NCBI GenBank assembly: GCA_021849425.1
Contig: JAJZSY010000018.1
Span: forward strand, 1-55,607
DNA: 55,607 bases
Direction of reading: 5' to 3'
Source of the DNA: Pseudomonadota bacterium
GTDB lineage: Bacteria > Pseudomonadota > Alphaproteobacteria > Acetobacterales > Acetobacteraceae
The notes beneath the pieces were generated by a model, which saw only the letters and a program-made list of their open reading frames with translations, was not told the origin of the DNA and made no database searches. The position numbers and the translations under genes were made by a program. This document shows positions 1 through 9,218 of the stretch, piece by piece. How positions within the stretch are numbered: position 1 is the stretch's first letter; every line of letters starts with the position of its first letter.

Positions 1-907
<907 letters not shown>

Positions 908-1065
908 CAAGCTTCATCCAGTCCTGTTCACCCCGGAAGGCTAAAACCGAGGGGGCCGGCGGAAACCGGCCGAGAAATTCCGCCGAACCGCGTCTTGCCT
1001 CATCTTGGCACGGCTCCGGTCGGTTCGCCAATCCCTATAGAGAGTGGGGATGATACGCCGTTTTC

Positions 1066-2268
1066 CTATCCTTCTGGTGAACGGCACGCGCAGATCTGTC
1101 CGCCGCCGGACGCTGGCTCGAATGGCGCCGGGGCAGCCGGGCCGGGAGGCACGAACGCGACCGCGCAGGCAGGCCCAATTCCGAGATGCGGAACCGCAAG
1201 CACACCCTGATCGCCGAAAAAGGCCGGCAGGGTCTGGCGCAGGGCGGCGGGAAGGCGGGCGGCGGCGCGCCTGTCGACCGGGCTTGGGCCAAGGGCGCCG
1301 AGGGTCCGCGCGCCTGGCGGCGCATGGCGGATACGGAAGCGCCCATCCCAGAGCGCGCCCTCGACCGCGGGGATCGGGCGTGCGCAAGCGGCGGCCTCGC
1401 GCACGAGCATCCAGCCAGGACCGTGGCGCCCTGCGGGCAGAATCCGCACGCCACCGAGCGTTGCGGGGCGCAATCCTCCCGCCAGCCGGCCGATCGCGGC
1501 GCGGGCCGGCGGGTAGATCTGTCCGGCGACGACCCGCAACAGGGCGGCGAGCGCATCGGGCGGGAGCGCATCCCCGCGGATGATCGCCCATCCTTCCGGA
1601 CGAAGCGTGACGTGGCACGCCAGATCGGCGGCGGCGATGCGGTCCGCCGCCGCGCGGTCATCCGCCGCTGTCCCGACATCGCCGGGCGGTTGCGATGCGC
1701 CGGCGCGCCGGACCCGGACCCGTTCGAAGCGCGGGTCGAGATTCGAAGGGTCCTCCACCCAGGCGACGCCCTGCTCCACCAGGAAATCGCGGAGCATCGG
1801 GGACGGAATCCCGAGCAGGGGCCGCAGGATCATCACCGTGTCGCGCGGCGAGACGCCCGCCATCCCCGCGAGACCGCGAACGCCGCGGCGGGCGCGCATG
1901 ACCCGCAACTCGTCCTGATCGCCCGCATGATGACCAAGGAGGAGATGAACGATTCCGGCCTCGCGCGCCGCACCGGCCAGCGCGGCGTGACGCGCTTCGC
2001 GCGCGCGGGCCTGCAAGGCGGCACCCGGCGACAGGCGCAGACGCAGGACGCGGCTGCGCACGGCGAGCCCTGCAAGCCGTTGGGCGGTTTCGGCGGCTTC
2101 CCGGCCGGATTCGGGGCGGAGACCATGATCGACGATGAGCGCGATGCATTCTCCACCACGCTGGCGGGCCCAGGATGCGGCGAGAAGAACGAGAGCCGTG
2201 CTGTCAGCCCCTCCGGAAACACCCGCGGCGAGGCATGGCGCGGGGCCGAAAGGGCCGAACCGGGCCAT
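1066..2268 (-). CDS. tilS: tRNA(Ile)-lysidine synthase TilS
   Basis: Attaches lysine to C34 of the CAU-anticodon tRNA-Ile so that it reads AUA. The protein is 400 residues. The N-terminal PP-loop motif SGGADS at about residues 19-24 binds ATP, and the family block DPSNLDPRFERVRVR is present. The usual GHHxDDQ segment reads GHHAGDQDE, a small deviation from the consensus. The C-terminal half is divergent, Ala/Arg-rich and poorly conserved, as is common for this family. The ATG at 2268 starts 44 bases after cpoB ends, so co-transcription with cpoB and ftsH is likely. Family assignment is firm. Confidence 0.9.
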   Translation of the reverse strand: MARFGPFGPAPCLAAGVSGGADSTALVLLAASWARQRGGECIALIVDHGLRPESGREAAETAQRLAGLAVRSRVLRLRLSPGAALQARAREARHAALAGAAREAGIVHLLLGHHAGDQDELRVMRARRGVRGLAGMAGVSPRDTVMILRPLLGIPSPMLRDFLVEQGVAWVEDPSNLDPRFERVRVRRAGASQPPGDVGTAADDRAAADRIAAADLACHVTLRPEGWAIIRGDALPPDALAALLRVVAGQIYPPARAAIGRLAGGLRPATLGGVRILPAGRHGPGWMLVREAAACARPIPAVEGALWDGRFRIRHAPPGARTLGALGPSPVDRRAAARLPAALRQTLPAFFGDQGVLAVPHLGIGPACAVAFVPPGPAAPAPFEPASGGGQICACRSPEG

Positions 2269-2312
2269 GGCCCGCTCGAACCGAGCGGGCAGGCTGGGCG
2301 CGAACGCGGACT

Positions 2313-3224
2313 TCAGCGGCAGGCGGCGCGCCGGCGCGCCGCGCCAATCTGTGCCTTCAGCGCCGGCGAGGGCGAGGAGAACTGGCTGTTCAGGGAGTCG
2401 AGCGTGTCACACGCTTCCTGGTTCTGGTGGATCGCGGACAGGGAATTGGCCAGTCCAAGCAGGGCATAGGGCGCATGCGGACCGGCGCGATCGGCGTTGT
2501 AGGCATCGTCGAACGCGATCGCGGCCTCCTGATGCTTGCCCTGGTGGTAGAGCGATTCGGCGACGATCATCGAAGCCTCGCCCTTGCCGGCGCGTTTGCC
2601 CTGCTTCGCGATCACCGCGCGAGCATCCTCCTCGGCGGCCTTGTAGTCATGCCGGGCGAGAGCCGTGCGCGCGGCGGCGAGCGAGGCCGTGGCCCGCGGC
2701 TGGGGTTGCGACTGCGGATTTTGCGGCCGCGCGGATGTTTTCCCGGCCGGCAGCGTGCCGAGCGTCCCCGTAGCACCCGGAGCGGGCGACGTATTGGCGG
2801 CCGGCGGCGTCGCGCCGGGTTTCCCCGCCTGGTCGAGCTGGAATTTCAGATTGCCGATTTGCTGGTTGATTTCGTCGTGCTGCGTGGCGACCTCGTGTTC
2901 CAGCGTATCGACACGCCCCCTCAGGTCCTGGACCTGGTTGTGCAGCGTATCGACCTGCTCAAGCAACGAGGCGACGAGTCCCCCCGAACTGCCCTGGCGC
3001 GCGGACTGGCTGGTCTGCGCCGGCGGCGCGGCGGACCCCAGAACGGAGCCGCCATTGCTGCCGCCCTGCTGCATCTGCGCAAGCTGGTGCTTGAGTTCGA
3101 GGATCTGGTTTTCGAGGGCAATTCCTTCCCGGCTCGAGATCATCTGCGCCCGAACCACGGCAGGCATGAGGATCAGCACGGCAATGCTGGCGGATGTCAG
3201 GGATTTCAACATGGAACTGCGCAT
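2313..3224 (-). CDS. cpoB: Cell division coordinator CpoB (YbgF), periplasmic TPR protein
   Basis: Periplasmic partner of the Tol-Pal system that links outer-membrane constriction with peptidoglycan synthesis. The 303-residue product has a signal peptide (cleavage probably after VVRA, near residue 26), an N-terminal coiled coil rich in Gln, Leu and Glu (about 35-120), a Pro/Ala-rich linker, and C-terminal tetratricopeptide repeats (about 180-290). The start at 3224 has a GAGG ribosome site six bases upstream; an internal ATG four codons later is possible. It lies downstream of pal but is separated from it by a terminator-like hairpin, so expression may be partly uncoupled. Confidence 0.9.
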   Translation of the reverse strand: MRSSMLKSLTSASIAVLILMPAVVRAQMISSREGIALENQILELKHQLAQMQQGGSNGGSVLGSAAPPAQTSQSARQGSSGGLVASLLEQVDTLHNQVQDLRGRVDTLEHEVATQHDEINQQIGNLKFQLDQAGKPGATPPAANTSPAPGATGTLGTLPAGKTSARPQNPQSQPQPRATASLAAARTALARHDYKAAEEDARAVIAKQGKRAGKGEASMIVAESLYHQGKHQEAAIAFDDAYNADRAGPHAPYALLGLANSLSAIHQNQEACDTLDSLNSQFSSPSPALKAQIGAARRRAACR

Positions 3225-3310
3225 CGGTTTCCTCGTTCGGCGAGACGCGCCGGATTGCGCCCCCGACCCAATGTAGTGCGAACGACCGCGTCGTTGAAGC
3301 GCGGGCCGGC

Positions 3311-3350
3311 AGAAAGCAAATCGGCGGCTCGGGTTGATCGAGCCGCCGAT
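3311..3350 (-). terminator. Rho-independent-like hairpin between pal and cpoB
   Basis: A perfect 12-bp inverted repeat (arms 3320-3331 and 3339-3350, 7-nt loop). Read on the minus strand it is followed by the T-rich tract TTGCTTTCTG. It lies 44 bases after the pal stop codon and about 95 bases before the cpoB start, so it could end or attenuate the pal transcript. Confidence 0.65.
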
Positions 3351-3393
3351 CGGTCACGTCATGCTGTCAGGGGAAATCCCCCGAACGGCATTC

Positions 3394-3897
3394 TCAGTGG
3401 CAATGCTGCGGGTTGAAGCCCTGCACCGAGGTGATCGCCACGCGGTCCTGCGCGTAGTCCTGCTCGGTGTTACCCGGCGAGACCAGGCACGACTTGCCAT
3501 AGGAGATCGTGCGGATGCGGGACGCCGCGACGCCCTTGGCAACCAGGTAATTGCGGGCGGCGTGGGCGCGGCGGGCGCCGAGGGCCAGGTTGTAGGCTTC
3601 CGTGCCGCGCGGGTCGGCGTTGCCGGCGATCAGAACGTCGACATTCGGATACTTCGCAAGCCAGCTGGCCTGACGGTCGAGCGTCGACTTGTCGGCGCCG
3701 GTCAGGTTGGACTTGTTGAAGCCGAAGAAGGCACGATCGCCGACGTCGGCAACAAGCTGCTGCTCGCTGCCCGGCGCGGGACCGGACTGCGCGGCGGTCG
3801 TGCCAGAGCCGGTTGCCATGGACTGGGTCTTGGGGGCGTTGGAGCACGCCGCAAGCAGGGCAACAGCCGCAAGCGCGCCCAGAGCTTTGATATTCAT
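3394..3897 (-). CDS. pal: Peptidoglycan-associated lipoprotein Pal
   Basis: Outer-membrane lipoprotein whose OmpA-like domain binds peptidoglycan and, with TolB, ties the outer membrane to the wall at the division site. The 167-residue product has a lipobox LLAAC with lipidation predicted at Cys18, a short low-complexity linker, and an OmpA_C domain from about residue 55 (GNADPRGTEAYNLALGARRA, then ISYGKS). The C-terminal end, with NPQHCH, is unusual for its Cys/His pair. tolB, normally just upstream, is absent; the neighbour is instead an AT-rich gap and divergent pheS. Assignment is firm. Confidence 0.95.
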   Translation of the reverse strand: MNIKALGALAAVALLAACSNAPKTQSMATGSGTTAAQSGPAPGSEQQLVADVGDRAFFGFNKSNLTGADKSTLDRQASWLAKYPNVDVLIAGNADPRGTEAYNLALGARRAHAARNYLVAKGVAASRIRTISYGKSCLVSPGNTEQDYAQDRVAITSVQGFNPQHCH

Positions 3898-4301
3898 GTT
3901 TACCGTCCCGATGTTGGGTGCCTGTATTGTGACGCACCGGCGCCATGCCGATGCGTTGAAACCGTTAGCCTGAACTTTTAGCCAGACGTATTGCCCAGAT
4001 ACCCACCGACTGGCCTCGCCGGGTTGGCGGGCGGCGTTCGATAAACAGTCTGAGCAAACGACGAACCCGGCCGGACCGATGTATCGGCCTGACCAGAACG
4101 CGTTACTTCATCTATTCGGATTGTGCCGACCATTCAAGCGGACTTTTGGCATCACGAGGCCGCTCGCGCTTATTGGCGTGTCATTCGCCAGCAACGCGAC
4201 TTTTTTGACACATTACCGCCTGAATGCAGCTTTTGGAGCGCCGCCTTCCCGGCCGTTTCCGTTTTGCAACTTATTCTTAACTTTCCTGCTTTAAACACGA
4301 A

Positions 4302-4397
4302 AAACGAGGCCGCTGGTCTCCGTTTCCTCCCTGATGGCTGGTCATATGCCAGCCCTCCTTCGAGCGTGATCGGTACTAACGGTCACGCTCATTTTTC
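4302..4397 (+). ncRNA. Candidate small RNA with CCUCC-type motifs
   Basis: Predicted only from sequence structure. A hairpin with arms 4336-4341 and 4349-4354 is followed by a perfect 8-bp hairpin (arms 4362-4369 and 4383-4390) and then ATTTTTC, the layout of an Hfq-type small RNA with its terminator. Between and before the hairpins lie TTTCCTCCCTG and CCCTCCTTC, complementary to Shine-Dalgarno sequences. A weak promoter could be TTGCAA (4264-4269) with TTTAAA (4290-4295), although its 20-base spacing is long. The 5' end is a guess. Confidence 0.35.
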
Positions 4398-4475
4398 AAA
4401 ATCTGAGACAATATATCTTTTTAAGGAAAAATTATTATTATTAATACACGTGATGCCTCATATACTACTTATAGT

Positions 4476-4505
4476 TTGTAGATTGTAACGATTTCATATT
4501 ATACT
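4476..4505 (+). promoter_or_regulatory. Candidate sigma-70 promoter upstream of the pheS leader
   Basis: TTGTAG (4476-4481) and TATACT (4500-4505) are separated by 18 bases inside AT-rich DNA. Initiation near 4512 would give a transcript of about 217 nt up to the terminator at 4699-4728, or a pheST mRNA with a long leader if it reads through. Confidence 0.4.
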
Positions 4506-4625
4506 CACCGTGAAGACAAAAAATTACGGCGATCCACCGTCTCGGCTTTGGGTTTTTTTGGATGCCTGGATTAGAAAACCAGGCAAGTCATCGCAAGGAA
4601 TAATCTTGCCCCTACCGACGACCGC

Positions 4626-4685
4626 GTGGCTCGGGTTTGTGAAGCCAGGTTCGAATACGACGTACTTTTTGACACAAGCTTTTGA
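4626..4685 (+). other. Possible 19-codon Phe-containing leader peptide before pheS
   Basis: A short frame starting at GTG and ending in TGA 14 bases before the terminator hairpin at 4699. Phe codons fall at positions 9, 15 and 19, so control of pheST by phenylalanyl-tRNA supply is conceivable, as known for the pheM leader of enteric bacteria. There is no Shine-Dalgarno sequence and the Phe density is modest, so this is tentative. Confidence 0.2.
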
Positions 4686-4698
4686 TCCAGACGCTCAA

Positions 4699-4728
4699 AA
4701 CCTCCGGACATGTTCCGGAGGTTTTTTT
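4699..4728 (+). terminator. Strong Rho-independent terminator or attenuator upstream of pheS
   Basis: A perfect 10-bp stem (arms 4699-4708 and 4714-4723, loop CATGT) is followed by an uninterrupted run of T to 4728. It stands only 67 bases before the pheS start codon on the same strand, so it either ends a separate small transcript or acts as an attenuator of pheST. Confidence 0.85.
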
Positions 4729-4795
4729 ATCGACAACCGGGTTCCGATCGCCCCGTTTGCTTGACATTTCGCCCGCTTCACGCTCCCTGCCGGCC

Positions 4796-5869
4796 ATGTC
4801 CGACGATCTGCCGACCATCGACTCCCAGGCCCGCTCAGCCATCGCCGCCGCAGGCGATCTCGCTGCGCTCGACGCCGTCCGCATCGCCCTGCTGGGCAAG
4901 ACCGGCCAGGTCACCGCGCTGCTCAAGACACTCGGCAGCCTGACGCCAGATGAGCGCAAGCGCGTCGGCGCCGAGGTGAACGCGCTGAAAACGGCGATTT
5001 CAGCCGCGATCGAGGCGCGCCGCGCGGTGCTCGAGGCCGAGGCCCTCGCAGCACGCCTCGCCGCCGAGCGAATCGACGTCACGCTGCCCGGCCGTCCCGA
5101 CCGTGCGGGCACGATCCACCCGATCTCGCGCACCATGGAAGAACTCACCGCCCTGTTCGGCGCCATGGGGTTCGGCGTGAAGGAAGGGCCGGATATCGAG
5201 GATGACTGGCACAATTTCGGCGCGCTCAACATCCCCTCGCACCACCCGGCGCGGGCGATGATGGACACGTTCTATCTCGACGCCGCGGCCGGCAGCCGCC
5301 CGGTCGTGCTGCGCACCCACACCTCGCCGCTGCAGATCCGCACCATGCTCGCGGAAGCACCGCCGATCCGCGTCATCGTGCCGGGCCGCACCTATCGTTC
5401 GGACCATGACGCGACGCACAGCCCGATGTTCCACCAATGCGAGGGCCTTGTGATCGACCGCGGAATCACCCTCGCCCATCTCAAGGGCTGCCTGATCGAC
5501 TTCCTGCGCGCCTTCTTCGAACGGCCGGACCTCAAGGCCCGCTTCCGGTCAAGCTATTTCCCCTTCACCGAACCCTCGATGGAGGTCGATATCGCCTGGG
5601 ACCGCAAATCCGGCGAAATCGGCGCCGGCAGCGACTGGCTGGAAATCCTCGGCGCCGGGATGATCCATCCCAACGTGTTGGCGAATTGCGGGCTCGACCC
5701 GCGCGCGTTCCAGGGCTTCGCCTTCGGCATGGGGGTCGAGCGCATCACCATGCTCAAGCATGGCATTCCCGATCTTCGCACCTTTTACGAGAGCGATGTG
5801 CGCTGGCTCGCGCATTACGGCACCTCGCCACTGGCGCCGGTGACCCTGCACGAAGGGGACGCACGATGA
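4796..5869 (+). CDS. pheS: Phenylalanine--tRNA ligase alpha subunit
   Basis: Catalytic subunit of the cytoplasmic alpha2-beta2 phenylalanyl-tRNA synthetase. The 357-residue product has an N-terminal helical tRNA-binding arm (about 1-90) and a class II core with motif 1 ([19 protein letters not shown]), motif 2 ([10 protein letters not shown], about residue 207) and motif 3 ([10 protein letters not shown], near 320). I start at the ATG at 4796 because upstream in-frame starts lie before the strong terminator at 4699-4728. No clear Shine-Dalgarno precedes it. The stop overlaps the pheT start by four bases. Confidence 0.97.
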   Translation: MSDDLPTIDSQARSAIAAAGDLAALDAVRIALLGKTGQVTALLKTLGSLTPDERKRVGAEVNALKTAISAAIEARRAVLEAEALAARLAAERIDVTLPGRPDRAGTIHPISRTMEELTALFGAMGFGVKEGPDIEDDWHNFGALNIPSHHPARAMMDTFYLDAAAGSRPVVLRTHTSPLQIRTMLAEAPPIRVIVPGRTYRSDHDATHSPMFHQCEGLVIDRGITLAHLKGCLIDFLRAFFERPDLKARFRSSYFPFTEPSMEVDIAWDRKSGEIGAGSDWLEILGAGMIHPNVLANCGLDPRAFQGFAFGMGVERITMLKHGIPDLRTFYESDVRWLAHYGTSPLAPVTLHEGDAR

Positions 5870-8349
5870 AATTCACCCTCTCCTGGCTGAAGACGCATCT
5901 CGACACTGATGCCTCGCTCGATGCCATCGCCGAAACCCTGTCCGCCATCGGGCTGGAAGTTGAAAGCATCGCCGATCGCGGCGCCAGCCTCGCGCCGTTC
6001 CGCATCGCCCGGGTGATCGAGGCCACACAGCACCCGAATGCCGACCGGCTGCGGGTCTGCCGCGTCGAACCCGGCGATGGCGCCGAGGTGACCGTGGTGT
6101 GCGGCGCGCCGAACGCGCGCACTGGCATGCGCGCCGTCTTCGCGCCGCCGGGCAGTTTCGTGCCCGGCACCGGGATCACGCTGAAGGTAGGCGAGATCCG
6201 CGGCGTCCCCTCGGCCGGGATGCTGGTCTCCGAGCGCGAACTCGGCCTTGGCGACAGCCATGACGGCATCATCGACCTGCCGGACGACGCGCCGGTGGGC
6301 GCGCCGTACGCGAGCTGGGCGGGGCTCGACGATCCGGTGATCGAGATCGGCGTGACGCCCAATCGCGGCGATGCCTTCGCGGTGCGCGGCGTCGCCCGCG
6401 ACCTCGCCGCCGCCGGGCTCGGCACGCTGAAGCCCTGGGCGCCGCCCGCGGTCGCCGCCGCCGGGGCGAGCGCGATCGCCTGGCAGAACGCCTATTCCGA
6501 GGCCTGCCCCTGGGTGGTCGGGCGCACCGTGCGCGAGGTGCGCAACGGCGAGAGCCCCGCCTGGCTGAAGCGCCGCCTCGAATCGATCGGGCTGCGGCCG
6601 ATCAACGCGCTGGTCGACATCACCAATTTCTTCACCATCGATCTCGGCCGCCCGCTGCATGTGTTCGACGTCGGCAAGATCGCCGGCAGCGCGCTCACCT
6701 TGCGGCGCGGCGCGGGGGAAAGCTTCCGCGGCCTGCACGGCAAGGACGTGACCGCGACGGCGGATGACTGCGTCATCGCCGATGCGGCGGGCGCGCAGTC
6801 TCTCGCCGGGATCGTCGGCGGCGAGGCGACGGGGTGCGACGAGACCACGCGGGACGTGTTCATCGAATGCGCCCTGTTCGACCGGGTGCGGATCGCCCTC
6901 ACCGGCCAGCGCACCGGCATCCATTCCGACGCGCGGCAGCGCTTCGAGCGCGGCATCGATTTCGCGCTGCTGCCCGCCGCCCTCGATGCGGCGACCGCGA
7001 TGGTGATCGAGCTCTGCGGCGGCACCGCGTCCGAGATCACCGAGGCCGGGGCGCAGCCCGACTGGCATCGCACCGCGACGATGCGCTTCGACCGCCTCGC
7101 CAGTTTCGGCCACTCGACCGTCACACCCGACCGCGCCGTGGAAATTCTCGACCGCTTGGGCTTCGCCGCCGTCGCGCGCGATGCGGCGTCGGTCACCGTC
7201 GCCGTGCCGAGCTGGCGCAACGATGTCGCCGCGGCCGACCTGCCCGGCGGCAGCGCGCTCGACCAGCATGGCGGCCTCGCCGCGGCGACCGCCGAGGCCG
7301 CGCGGCTTGGCGCGCGGACGATCGAGCCGGAGGTCGACCTGATCGAGGAAGTGCTGCGGATCGACGGGCTGGACCGGATCGAGCCGGTCTCGCTGCCGGG
7401 CGCAGCACCGGTGCCCACGGCCTCGCTCACCCCCCGCCAGGCCCGCACGGTGCGCGCCCGACGCGTGCTCGCCGCGCGCGGCATGGCCGAATGCGTGACG
7501 TTCAGCTTCCTCGACCGCGCCACCGCCGCGCGCTTCGGCGCGACGCCCGACACTCTCGCGCTGAAAAACCCGATCGCCGCCGATCTCGACCAGATGCGGC
7601 CGACGCCGCTGGCCACCATCGCCCTCGCCGCGGCGCGCAACGCCGCCCGTGGCCTTGGCGATCTCGCGCTGTTCGAGATCGGCCCGGCCTATCGCGATAT
7701 CGCCCCCGACGGACAGGATCTGGTCGCGGCAGGGCTGCGCGCCGGGCGGACGCCGGTCTCCTGGATCGAGCCGGCGCGCCCTGCCGATCTGTGGGACGCC
7801 AAGGCCGACGCCGTCGCCGTGCTCGGCGAACTCGGCGTGCCGCTCGATGCGATGACGGTGACGGCCGATGCCCCGGCGCATTATCACCCGGGCCGTTCCG
7901 GCACGCTGCGCCAGGGGCCGAAGACACGGCTCGGCTGGTTCGGCGCGCTGCATCCCGCCCTCTGCGCCGAACTCGATCTGCCGGAAGGCAGCGTGGCGTT
8001 CGAGCTCGATCTCGGCGCGATCGCCGATCCGAAACGGCGGCGCAAGGCCGCGCCGTCGCTGCCGCAGTTCCAGCCGCTCCGCCGCGACTTCGCCTTCATC
8101 GCCGATGCGACGGTGACGGCCGAGGCGGTGCTGCGCGCGGCGAAGGGGGCCGAGCGCAGCCTGATCACCAATGTCGCGCTGTTCGACCGCTATGCCGGGG
8201 AGAAACTGCCGGAAGGCAAGGTGTCGCTGGCCGTGGCGGTGACCCTGCAACCGCGCGAGGCGAGCCTTACGGATGCGGAGATCGAGGCCGTATCGGCGAA
8301 GATCGTCGCGGCGGTGGCCAAGGCGACCGGGGCGACGCTTCGGAACTGA
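5866..8349 (+). CDS. pheT: Phenylalanine--tRNA ligase beta subunit
   Basis: Structural, tRNA-binding and editing subunit of phenylalanyl-tRNA synthetase, 827 residues. In order: EMAP-like OB fold (about 40-150, with [12 protein letters not shown]), B1/B3/B4 editing region, B5 domain ending in VPSWRND (about 445-451), catalytic-like core, and a C-terminal FDX-ACB anticodon-binding domain (about 735-827, with [15 protein letters not shown]). An Ala/Gly-rich stretch of roughly 35 residues separates VPSWRND from the normally close [11 protein letters not shown] block, an insertion relative to shorter homologues. The ATGA overlap with pheS implies translational coupling. Confidence 0.97.
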   Translation: MKFTLSWLKTHLDTDASLDAIAETLSAIGLEVESIADRGASLAPFRIARVIEATQHPNADRLRVCRVEPGDGAEVTVVCGAPNARTGMRAVFAPPGSFVPGTGITLKVGEIRGVPSAGMLVSERELGLGDSHDGIIDLPDDAPVGAPYASWAGLDDPVIEIGVTPNRGDAFAVRGVARDLAAAGLGTLKPWAPPAVAAAGASAIAWQNAYSEACPWVVGRTVREVRNGESPAWLKRRLESIGLRPINALVDITNFFTIDLGRPLHVFDVGKIAGSALTLRRGAGESFRGLHGKDVTATADDCVIADAAGAQSLAGIVGGEATGCDETTRDVFIECALFDRVRIALTGQRTGIHSDARQRFERGIDFALLPAALDAATAMVIELCGGTASEITEAGAQPDWHRTATMRFDRLASFGHSTVTPDRAVEILDRLGFAAVARDAASVTVAVPSWRNDVAAADLPGGSALDQHGGLAAATAEAARLGARTIEPEVDLIEEVLRIDGLDRIEPVSLPGAAPVPTASLTPRQARTVRARRVLAARGMAECVTFSFLDRATAARFGATPDTLALKNPIAADLDQMRPTPLATIALAAARNAARGLGDLALFEIGPAYRDIAPDGQDLVAAGLRAGRTPVSWIEPARPADLWDAKADAVAVLGELGVPLDAMTVTADAPAHYHPGRSGTLRQGPKTRLGWFGALHPALCAELDLPEGSVAFELDLGAIADPKRRRKAAPSLPQFQPLRRDFAFIADATVTAEAVLRAAKGAERSLITNVALFDRYAGEKLPEGKVSLAVAVTLQPREASLTDAEIEAVSAKIVAAVAKATGATLRN

Positions 8350-8356
8350 CAGCCCG

Positions 8357-8403
8357 CCCCTGAAATTCACCCAGGCCTTTCAAGGGCAGGCGCATTTCAG
8401 GGG
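8357..8403. terminator. Inverted repeat after pheT
   Basis: Perfect 10-bp arms (8357-8366 and 8394-8403) separated by 27 bases, immediately after the pheT stop. There is no T run, so intrinsic termination is uncertain; it may protect the mRNA end. Confidence 0.3.
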
Positions 8404-8447
8404 GCAGGCGTCTTTCATTGGACAGGCAAGGCGCGAGGTGTGTCCCC

Positions 8448-8530
8448 AGAGCATCATCCGATCGGATAAAGATGCTCTGTTTATAAATAGCATAGAGCAC
8501 GATATCCGATCCGGATGAGTCGGAAAGCGC
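8448..8530. repeat. Dispersed REP-like palindromic element, copy 1
   Basis: Two linked palindromes: AGAGCATC...GATGCTCT (8448-8478) enclosing ATCCGATCGGAT, then a spacer, then AGAGCACGATATCCGATCCGGAT and a GTCGGAAA tail. The same architecture recurs at 18804-18907 and in shortened form at 27180-27220. All three lie between convergent genes. No coding potential is seen. Confidence 0.8.
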
Positions 8531-8531
8531 G

Positions 8532-9218
8532 CTATCGCGCGGCGCCGGTTGGCAGGCTCGTCGGCTGCGCGCCGGTATCCGCGGCGCCGGCATCGGGAAC
8601 GGGCAAGGGTTTCGCCTGGATTCCCTGGTCCGCCGAATAAGGCTGCGCCACCGCGCCGCCGGCGCCTGAATTCGGCGCGAAGGCCAGCCAGTCCGGCAGG
8701 GTGCGCTGGATCTGGTATTGCAGCTCGACATTCATGCTGTTCATCATCGATTTCGTCAGACCATACAGCGCGGCGCGCATGCGGTCCGGCGTTTCATTGG
8801 CCGGGGCCGTCACGCTGTGCGAGATCGTCGCCTCGGCGTAGCCAACCCGCTGGCCGTTGCTGGTGCGGACGTTGAGATCAACCGTCATGGTGCCGACGAG
8901 CGTATCGCCGACCTGGCGGAGCGAGGCCTGGCGGATCACGAAAACGGCCGAACCGGGGCTGCCATTGGCCACCAGCCGCTCCCGCGCCATGCGCTCCAGC
9001 ACCCGCGCGGGCGTTTCCGGCGCCTGCTCGATCACCTGCGCGGCATCGGGCCCAGGCTGGTAATCATTGCGAATCTGGATACTGGCGACTTTCAGGGTGA
9101 TCGGCGGCAGATAGGCGTAGTCGAGCCGGGCAAACGTGGTCGGCGGGGGCGGCTCGCTCGCGCAGGCCGAAAGGGCGAGCGGCAGGATGACCATTCCGGC
9201 GAACACGCGGCGCCTCAT
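8532..9218 (-). CDS. Putative lipoprotein of unknown function
   Basis: I do not recognise the family. The 228-residue product begins with a signal peptide and lipobox LSAC, so lipidation is predicted at Cys19 and the mature protein would be outer-membrane or inner-membrane anchored in the periplasm. The middle (about 45-185) looks like a compact folded domain with alternating hydrophobic residues. The C-terminal about 40 residues are Pro/Ala/Gly-rich and probably disordered. Its ATG overlaps the hslO stop by four bases, so it is translated from the same message as the Hsp33 gene; whether it has a role in envelope stress is only a suggestion from this coupling. Confidence 0.8.
   Translation of the reverse strand: MRRRVFAGMVILPLALSACASEPPPPTTFARLDYAYLPPITLKVASIQIRNDYQPGPDAAQVIEQAPETPARVLERMARERLVANGSPGSAVFVIRQASLRQVGDTLVGTMTVDLNVRTSNGQRVGYAEATISHSVTAPANETPDRMRAALYGLTKSMMNSMNVELQYQIQRTLPDWLAFAPNSGAGGAVAQPYSADQGIQAKPLPVPDAGAADTGAQPTSLPTGAAR

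Larger units (their letters stand above)
3898..4795. other. AT-rich intergenic region between divergent pal and pheS
   Basis: About 900 bases with no convincing protein gene. The stretch from about 4200 to 4500 is conspicuously AT-rich compared with both flanks, with runs such as TTTTTTGACA and ATTATTATTATTAA. Open frames here (for example 4123-4488) have no recognisable domain, no good ribosome site and non-coding-like composition. The region holds two hairpin plus T-run terminators on the plus strand (ending near 4397 and 4728) and at least one reasonable promoter (4476-4505), suggesting one or two small RNAs or a leader for pheS. Confidence 0.7.

Noticed and set aside
3301..3360. Palindrome near 3320-3350 as another copy of the dispersed repeat
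   Set aside because: The sequence shares only short CGATC elements with the REP-like consensus and fits a simple terminator.
4123..4488. Open frame of 121 codons in the AT-rich gap before pheS
   Set aside because: No ribosome-binding site, no domain, crosses a strong terminator hairpin at 4362-4397; better explained as non-coding.
4648..4658. GGTTCGAATAC resembling a tRNA T loop
   Set aside because: Flanking bases cannot form the T stem or an acceptor stem; no cloverleaf or tmRNA layout could be built.
4761..4795. TTGACA 29 bases before the pheS start as its promoter
   Set aside because: No acceptable -10 hexamer at the right distance; a start here would give a leaderless message, which cannot be supported from sequence alone.
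5815..8370. Minus-strand open frame of 851 codons opposite pheT
   Set aside because: Mirror of the pheT codon pattern; low-complexity Arg/Gly/Ala translation with no recognisable domain.
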